NCBI RefSeq assembly: GCF_947179515.1 | Contig: NC_067495.1 | Location: 66,575,411-66,639,410, forward strand | DNA length: 64,000 bases | Reading direction: 5' to 3' | DNA from: Apodemus sylvaticus | Lineage: Eukaryota > Chordata > Mammalia > Rodentia > Muridae | Shown: positions 56,458 to 64,000 of the stretch, piece after piece | Position numbering within the stretch: the stretch's first letter is position 1 | Layout of the letters: each line of letters starts with the position of its first letter | Position numbers and translations under genes: made by a program | The notes under the pieces: model-generated | What the model saw: the letters and a program-made list of their open reading frames with translations, nothing else | Told to the model about the DNA's origin: nothing | Database searches by the model: none

Positions 56458-59323
56458 GCTTAGGACCCCCAGGTGCCCAGCTAATGCAGGATTCCTCCCC
56501 CCTATGCATGAATGCCATGTCCGTTCATGTCTGCACCTGTTTGGGTGCAGATCTGACCGGCTCTGCCTGTCTCTCAACACTGTGCAGTCTGCAGTACAGT
56601 CTGCTCCCAGGAGATCTGCTGCAGCCAGAGCAACAGTCTGTAAGTTTCTCAGAGATTAGCTTCAGCTAGAGCCACAGATCCTCCATGAGATCTGGGGCAA
56701 CCGAGGGACACAGGAGGTAGCTCCACACAGAGTCACTCAGGCCAACTAACACCAGAGATAATCTTGAAAAGAGGCAAGTGCAAGATCATCAGCAACAGAA
56801 GTCATATACTTTGATACCACCAGAACCCAACTTTCCCACCACAGCAAGTCATGAATACCCTCAATATACCTGAAAAACATGATGCTGACCTAAAATTTGA
56901 TCTCATTAAGATAATAGAGACCTTTAAGGAGGATATAAATAACTCACTTAAAGAAACACAGGAGAACATGATTAAATGAGCAGAAGACCTTAAAGAGGAA
57001 ACAAATCCCTTAAAGAAATACAGGAAAACACAATCAAACAGGTGAAGGAATTGAACAAAACCATCCAGCATCTAAAAATGGAAGTAGAAACAATAAAGAA
57101 ATCACAAAGGGAGGCAACCCTGGAAATGGAAATGTAGGAAAGCAGTCAGGAACTACAGATGCAAGCATCAACAGCAGAATAGAAGAGATAAAAGAAAGAA
57201 TCTCAGGCTTAGAAGTTGCCATAGAAGATATTAACACAACAGCTAAAGAAAATGTAAACCATAAAAAAATCCTAACCCAAAATGTCTAGGAAATATAGTA
57301 CACAATGAAAAGACTAAACCTAAGAATAATAGGAAGAAGAGAGTGAAGATTCCCAGCTCAAAGGACCAGAAAATATCTTCAATAGAATCATAGGAAAAAA
57401 AACTTCCCCAACCTAAAGAAAGAGATGGGCATAAATTTACAAGAAGCCTACAGAATTCAAAATAGATTGGACCAGAAAAGAAAATCCTCCTGTCACATAA
57501 TAATCAATACACTAAATCCACAGAACAAAGAAGAATATTAAAAGCTGTAAGGGTTTGAAAAGACCAAGTAATATATAAAGGCAGAATCATACCAGATTTC
57601 TCAACAGAGATCCTAAATGTCAGAGGATCCTGGACAGATGTCATACAGACCCTAAGAGAACACAAATGCCAGTTCAGGCTACTATACCCAGCAAAACTCT
57701 CAGTCAACATAGATGGAGAAACAAAATATTCCATGACAAAACCAAATTTGAACAACATTTATCTACTAATACAGCCATACAGATGATTCTAGAAGGAAAA
57801 CTCCAACACAAGGAGAGTATCTACACCAAAGAAAAGAATAAGAAATTAATCATCTTACAAAAAATCCAAAAGGAGAGAATCACACACACATAATTCTACT
57901 TCCAACAACAAACATCACAGGAACTAACAATCATCTGTCTTTAATATCTCTCAACATCAATGAACTCAATTCCCCAATAAAAAGACATAAGACTGGATAT
58001 GCAAGCAAGATCCAGCATTTTTCTGCATTCAGGAAACACACCTAAATAACAGAGACAAACACTACCTCAGAGTAAAAGGCTGGAAAAAAGTTTTCCAAGC
58101 AAATAGTTCCAAGAAAGAAGCAGGAGTTACCATTCTAATATCCAACAAAATAGACTTTCAACCAAACATTATCAAGTGGGATGGGGAAGGACACTTCATA
58201 TTCATCAAAGGAAACATCCACCAAGATGAAATCTCAACTCTGAACATTTATGCCCCAAATGCAAGGGCACCCACATTCATAAAAGAAACTTTACTAGCAT
58301 TCAAAGCAAACTTGAACCTCACACAATAATAATGGAAAACTTCAACACCCCACTCTCACCATTGTACAGGTGATATGTGGTTGACCCAATCCCATTTTGA
58401 AGGGGGAACAAAATAATTATTTGGGGCAGAAGGGGGGTTCTGAGCAAGAGACAGGAAGGGGAGCCCAAAAAGGGAGCAGGTTCAGGTATGGAAAGAGACA
58501 GGAGAGAAGTTCAGAGGACCAGGAGGATGAATAGAAATATGTAGCAGGGGGGTAGGGAATGGGGATACCACTAGAAAGTCCCAGACACCAGGGATTCAAG
58601 AGGCTTCCAGGACTCAATGGCAATGGCATTAGTAGAAATACCCAACAGAAGGAAGATAGACCACCCCCAGTAGATAGGCAAGACCCCCAGTTGAGGGAAG
58701 GGGCCACTCACTCATCTCAAAAATTTTGAATCAGATTTGTTTCTTTCTAAAGGAAATGCAAGGACAAAAACAGGAACAGAGATAGAAGGAAATACTGTTT
58801 AACAAAATCACCCTATTTTTGGGATCCATCCCTTCTTCAGATGCCAAACGCTAGGGCTCTGAGGGGTTCCACCAGCATCTAAGACAGGCGTAGACACTCA
58901 CAGCCAACCAACTGAGCCTAGGGACCCCAGTGGAAGAGATATGCAAGGACTGAAGGAGCTGAAGGGGATTGCAACCCTATAGGAAGAACAATATCAGCTA
59001 ACTGGACCCCAAGAGCTCCTATGGTCTAAATTGCCAACCGAAGCTAATACATGGGTGGGTCCATGGCTCCAGCTACATAGCAGAGGATTATCTTATGTGA
59101 CATCAATGGGAGGGGAGGCACTTGGTCCTGTGAAGGCTCACTGCTTTAGTGAAGAAGGATGTTAGAGGAGTGAGGCAAGAGTGGGTGGGTAGGTGGGGAA
59201 GTACCCTTTTAGAGGCAAAGGGGAGTGGGAATGGAAAGTTATGGGGGAGGGTTACTGTGGAGGGAAGACAGGGAAGGGGGACAACATTTGAAATGTAAAT
59301 AAGTAAAATAATCAATTAAAAAC
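56458..59323 (+). mobile_element. L1 with 5' end, ORF1, endonuclease start and 3' UTR; most of ORF2 missing
   Basis: Flanked by CCATTTTCTAGT at 56446-56457 and 59324-59335. Order: 5' UTR-like GC-richer sequence (56458 to about 56800), decayed ORF1 (about 56820-57880; stops and frameshifts throughout, but T-D-V-I-Q-T-L-R-E-H-K and L-L-Y-P-A-K-L-S are clear), start of ORF2 endonuclease (about 57920-58365), then a jump at about 58370 into the L1 3' UTR (about 58400-59323), which ends in an A-rich tail. The RT and the rest of ORF2 are absent. Divergence suggests an old insertion. Confidence 0.88.
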
Positions 59324-59659
59324 CCATTTTCTAGTTTTTTATTCAGTTATTAAGCCCACATAAGTAAGCAATTGGGGTAAATGTTTTCAAATACATTAAA
59401 TACATTATAGTGTTAAAATGACAGTAAACCTTCAAAAATGAAGCAATTTAATAATATTTGTAACTGGTATATATTCGTTATACTGGTGATGGATTTCATA
59501 AGGATACTTTCATTGAAACACACAATGTACTTTGAGCATTGGAACATTTTTACTTTAAGTTTTATCCTAACCAAAGCTTCTGACTTTCTTCCTTTTGCAA
59601 GATGAACTATTAAAATCCAGTTTAAATGGAGGGAATATATTTGCTGAAACAACTCAGAA

Positions 59660-59750
59660 TTATCAACAGGAACTAACCACCTACTAATGACAATGGATAA
59701 GCCTGAACATGTTTTATTGTCCAATTAGAAGGGGCCAAAGCAAATCTAAA
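59660..59750 (+). repeat. Old repeated segment, copy 2
   Basis: Partner of 55972-56060. The pair brackets the internally deleted L1. Confidence 0.7.
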
Positions 59751-61788
59751 TCAAACAAGATGGTCAAGATAAGATTAGGTTAACGATCTGAAAGAATGCA
59801 GAACAAAGAAAGTGGAGTCAACTGTGATGTTTTGACTTACAGCTGTGAAAAGTTTTGAAAAACAGGTGGTAGTGGTGAGTTATTTTTCACCATTGCTTGA
59901 TGTTTAATGCAAAAGCATGGGATAGAAATTATTGTCTATTGTGGGCTTAATATGAGTTAAATTTCTTGCTAGTGAACTCTTATAAATTAAGGCCTGGTCT
60001 CTAAGGGGATGTGACAGCATAACAGGGCATTTCAACATAGATTGTGCAACATTCTTGAAGGCTAACCATAGAAGACAATCCCATACTGCAAGAAGAAATT
60101 CATAGGCCCCTAAGTGCTTTCTTTTTACTTAGCATGTCAGTCTTACAATCACTTTCATGTTTTTATTGTTTTATTACATCACATATTTGAGAAGTCTGTT
60201 AGGAAAACAAAAGTATTTGATGTTTTAATACATTTGAGGTCTTTAGTAAAACAAAATATAATAAAATAAAGATAGAAAAATGTGGTCTGAGTTTGTTGTG
60301 TATTTGCTGTGTCACGTGGAGAAAACTGACCTCAAATTTTTACAAGGCTAATACTTGTCTTTAGTATTTGACATTATGACAGCCTAATGAACAGTGGGAA
60401 AAAGATGATTCCTTGACAGGAAGAGTTGCTACTCTTTGGAATGGGTCCCATTACTACACTCTGTTTCTGCAGTATCTTCACAGAAGGTCTTCACAGAAGG
60501 TTATTTGGAGCTCAGGAGTTGAGGTGGGTACTGGACAAAATGGTCAAATATCCAGGTTGTTTTGTTTTTTTTTTAATACTTGCTTTTCTAGGTAGGAGAA
60601 AGTTGAATAGGATTTCAAAAGTTAATTTTCTATGTAATTACCTTAAGATAGAGTAATTTGAATGTAGGAAAGGGCAAGCACATTATCTAATGCCACAGGA
60701 TGTTTATATGAAGGAGACTAGAACTATGTGTTTTAACTCAAGTCAGGGTTCTTTCTTCTTCATGGTGTCTTACCTCAGTCTCCCCAGTCCCCATGTCCTT
60801 AGCACGTAGGTTCCTCTCTTAAACTGGAACCAGCTGCAACCTCAGAATTTCTTTTACCCACTGTTTTATCATACATGCACAGTGTTAGTCTTCTGTTATC
60901 ATTGTCTAAGCTCTTCCCTCTGCAAGGGAACACATAATGAGCCTACAAGTTTTTCTATAGTTATTTGCATGCTATTTTTCAAAATAAGAACAGTATCCTG
61001 AACCTCAAGTAGAAATTGTCATGGTGAAAATTTATATCAACAAATCAAGCTCCTGGAGGATATATTTTGGGTCAGAATAGTTTTATGAAAAATTTTTAGG
61101 TTTCATACCATGTACAAGAGTACCTCTTTGGCGCAAGAAGTGACTTGTCCGTTGTGAAGATATGCATGCTGCCGTTTTGACTTTCGAGGTATTGAAATAG
61201 CCTGCTACCAGCTGGACTGGCAGCTATTTTAAATATGAGTTTACTATGGCCTTATAGTTAGGGATTGAATCCTTAATAAATTGCCTCTTTAAAAGCAATT
61301 TCAGTGACTTACCAGCATATTGGATCTGGATAAGACATAAATCAGACCTATTATAGATTTCTGAAAAAGAAAACTCTACCAAAAAGACACTTTGCAGTTT
61401 TATTCAGTTTTTATTTCTGCTTTTAATCATAAATTGGCCATGGTTCACTGGAGAGCATTTTAAATCACCCAGAAAAGGTTTCCAGCTTTGCTACAAAAAG
61501 GGCTGTCTTTTGGGTACTTTTTCCTATTGCAAATATTCTTGAAAAACAGACTTCTTGGCTTCTTTTGCAATAAATGTCCTTGTTCCATTAAATGAAGCTG
61601 TTCTCTTTTTTTCTCTGCAAAACTAACCTATAAACATTTTGAAATATAGTAGTCTTGTAATCTTCCTAACATTTTCAAATTGTTTAAATTTATTTTTTTG
61701 GAGCTGACAAGTAGGCCTGACAAATGCTGCGACATGCACATATTTATCTAAGTGACTGCTGTCTTTCTTTCTTTACAATTACAAACAG
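59751..61788. other. Intergenic, no gene seen
   Basis: Contains a small tandem repeat, CTTCACAGAAGG twice at about 60476-60499. No SINE or L1 recognised in this 2 kb, a comparatively repeat-poor stretch. Confidence 0.45.
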
Positions 61789-61844
61789 TGCAGCTGGAGA
61801 GCTTCTTCCCCCAACTCCTAGCCGCTGGCATGTTCTGGTTTATG
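61789..61844 (+). other. Possible 56-nt exon of an unknown transcript
   Basis: Preceded by a pyrimidine-rich acceptor (CTTTCTTTCTTTACAATTACAAACAG) and followed by GGTAAGAGAG, a good donor. The segment between is less AT-rich than its surroundings and is open in one frame (Q-L-E-S-F-F-P-Q-L-L-A-A-G-M-F-W-F). No partner exon was found, so this is only a pattern match. Confidence 0.2.
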
Positions 61845-64000
61845 GTAAGAGAGAATTTTTTTAATGACCACGTCTTAGAATGGGCCTCTCTACCATCCAA
61901 AACCTCTCTATGTCAGACTTTTGAAAGACCTTTTTCTTCTTAGTGTGCTGCACTTTGGGGCACTGAAAGCTCGTAAACCAAAGGCGCTGCTATGGAAAGA
62001 GATGCCAAGGTCACAAACATTTACCTGAAAGAAGTTAACAGGATATAAGAATCCAAAGTGAAATAAAATGAAAGCTGCTAAAGACAGCCCCCCAGGGGGT
62101 GAAATAACAAAAACACATATTTTCCTTGTACCTTAAACTTAAAGGAGAATATGCAGCACACATTCATGCTAACAGAAACTTATTTTATATAATTTCTTTT
62201 ATAAAGAGGGAGCAAAATATAAAGATGTATATAGGTTTGAACTAATAAACAAACTAGTTACTAAGCAGCAGTTTTCTTCTTGTACATTCTTTGAATCTTG
62301 GTCCATGGGATATTCTAATAAGTCATCAAAGAGCATTTATTTTAGGAAGTTTAATTTTACCACCAGGGTAGTCAAAGGTCTTCGTCTTAAATAAGATTGC
62401 TATGGTTTGGTTAAATGGGTAAAACTGGACATAGTACATCTTTTATGTAGACTTCTGACATTTTAATTATAAATTCTTTAAAGTACCTAGACAACATATA
62501 TCCTATGATAGCTATGGTCTCTTAAAATATCCATCTCCAAAGATCTTTCTTTTAACAAAGTTCATGTATTAATATCAAAATTAGCTCTTTGTATCCCCCC
62601 CAAAAATGAAAAAGTCGTAGTCAAAGTGCTTCTTTCTTAAACAGCTGTTTTACAGAACTCTAATGTTTGTTCCCCTTGAAAGCCTTGTCTTGGTCTTACT
62701 TTCTAATTAGATAAATATGATCAAATTATAAAATTTGGAGCTAAAATGGGGAGGGAAACATTCAGAACATTTATGCCTTGGGGCATAAAATCAGATCAGA
62801 GTTTTATAGTGAGAAATGATAGAACATCAATATATGTGTATGAGAGGGGGCAGTCACCATTAGAAAAATAAGAAACATTAGCACAGATAATCTGTTTGAG
62901 AAGTCCTGGTAAATTCTTGTTTGAGAAGTCCATTGTTTGCTGAGTCCTGGTAAGTTCTTGTTTACAGACTCCTGGAAAATTTGTGTTTCTGACAGTGAAG
63001 AAGATCAGGACAAATGTGACAAACACTAATTATACTGTAGCATCTATAATATAAGCTTTTGTTCCTGAAAACAGAAGATGTAGTTATTACACTTTATGTT
63101 GCCATAAACTAAAGTTAGGAATTTTAAAATCATTGGAAACATTCCCATTGGAAAAATTACAGAAACATTTATAATTTTTAAACCACTTAATTACAAAGAT
63201 CTACAATCAGTAGGTATGGGACATTTATTCATAACTAGGGGATCAAAGAAATTGCATATGTTCTTTATGGCAGACAGAGCAATTATTATGAATGCAAATG
63301 TTTGAATTTACTGTAGCGTTGTGGGTATCAATACAAGATTCTCTTGCTGATATGATCCAGAGATCTGGAGGGAGCCTCTCTGGGTTGGAGATTGGCAGAC
63401 CTTAAATTTTCTGTGTTCTCTGTTCAATGAATAAACATTTCTACCCTACCAGCCCCTCTCTACTGTTGTAAAATCACAGCCTACACATGGTGAACAGCTA
63501 TGTGGACAAGAAACTGTGGGCTTCCAAACTGAGGAGGGAAGCAGCTGCCCTCTAGAGGAGGGCTGGAAAGGAGATTAACTGAGATTTCTTTTCAGAGCAG
63601 GCTGCATTTTGGGACCCTCAGCAACTTGATAGCTTCCAAATGTTCTTTGTGTTCCTTAGAGTAAAGGGTCTTTGAGGCAGAGCCAGACCCAGAGCCATAC
63701 ACAAAAGGAAATTATTAAATACATACTTCCCCTCATTGTGCCTCAGCCCCTTCCCCCACCCAGGCTGAATTGGCCAAGATTAGTTTCAAGAAATACCTTA
63801 AAAACAATGGGAAAACTGGACTAAAGAGCACTGCAGGGAAATAACTCAGGGTAGAAACCAGTCATTTAAGCTTTATGAACACTGTACTTGCATGGAAAAC
63901 TGGCAGGTATCTAGCCAAGAATGTTCAGTGTTTGGTTGCAGAAGCAATAGTCACCTGAATTTTATATCTGAAACACCAAGAAATGGCCTTGTGATCAATC
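61845..64000. other. Intergenic; short tandem repeat at 62892-62980
   Basis: No gene seen. 62892-62980 holds imperfect repeats of TTGAGAAGTCCTGGTAAATTCTTGT, two clearer and one worn. Confidence 0.5.

Noticed and set aside
5000..64000. Search for GPCR genes that flank RTL3 in mammals (such as LPAR4 and CYSLTR1)
   Set aside because: No long single-exon frame with seven hydrophobic segments occurs in this window.
1..64000. CRISPR arrays, bacterial operons, riboswitches or phage features
   Set aside because: Nothing with regular spacers or bacterial gene layout. The content is mammalian throughout.

Overview
The window is nuclear DNA from a murine rodent, AT-rich and almost entirely non-coding. 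This rests on murine B1, B2, B3 and B4-type SINEs, Lx-type and younger rodent L1s, rodent LTRs, an underlying layer of old MIR and L1M-like fragments, and long microsatellites. The younger L1 ORF2 reads more like rat or a rat-like murine than house mouse; this is a judgement from memory. The one gene, Rtl3 (Zcchc5, a domesticated sushi-ichi Gag gene), is X-linked in human and mouse, so the window is probably X-linked.

Layout. Positions 2.06-5.0 kb on the minus strand hold Rtl3: a poly(A) signal near 2.08 kb, a protease-like reading frame (2472-2984), a 610-codon Gag-like reading frame (2966-4798), a 5' UTR, and a predicted splice acceptor at 5007. From 5 to 64 kb I find no other supportable protein-coding or RNA gene. 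That stretch is intergenic or intronic: MIR fragments (9.9, 13.1, 17.2, 17.6, 33.3, 34.8 and 37.8 kb), SINEs, LTRs near 34.2-34.6 and 47.7-48.0 kb, and L1 pieces at 15.2, 19.7, 25.3, 29.0, 41.5, 42.1, 42.9-46.7, 48.1, 50.6, 51.5 and 56.5-59.3 kb. Several L1 insertions can be read in detail. Two are twin-priming inversions with clear target-site duplications, one is an internally deleted element with both ends, and one is a 3'-truncated element with ORF1.

Main finding. At the 3' end of the Rtl3 Gag frame lies GGGAAAC, in the phase required for -1 frameshifting. It is the same heptamer used by the related gene PEG10. It is followed after 6 nt by sequence that can form an H-type pseudoknot (6-bp stem 1, 6-bp stem 2), with the Gag stop codon in loop 1. 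The -1 frame then runs open for 170 codons and carries a retropepsin DSG motif and an LILG motif. So in this species Rtl3 probably encodes both a Gag protein and a longer Gag-protease protein, as PEG10 does, although I know Rtl3 only as a Gag-like gene.
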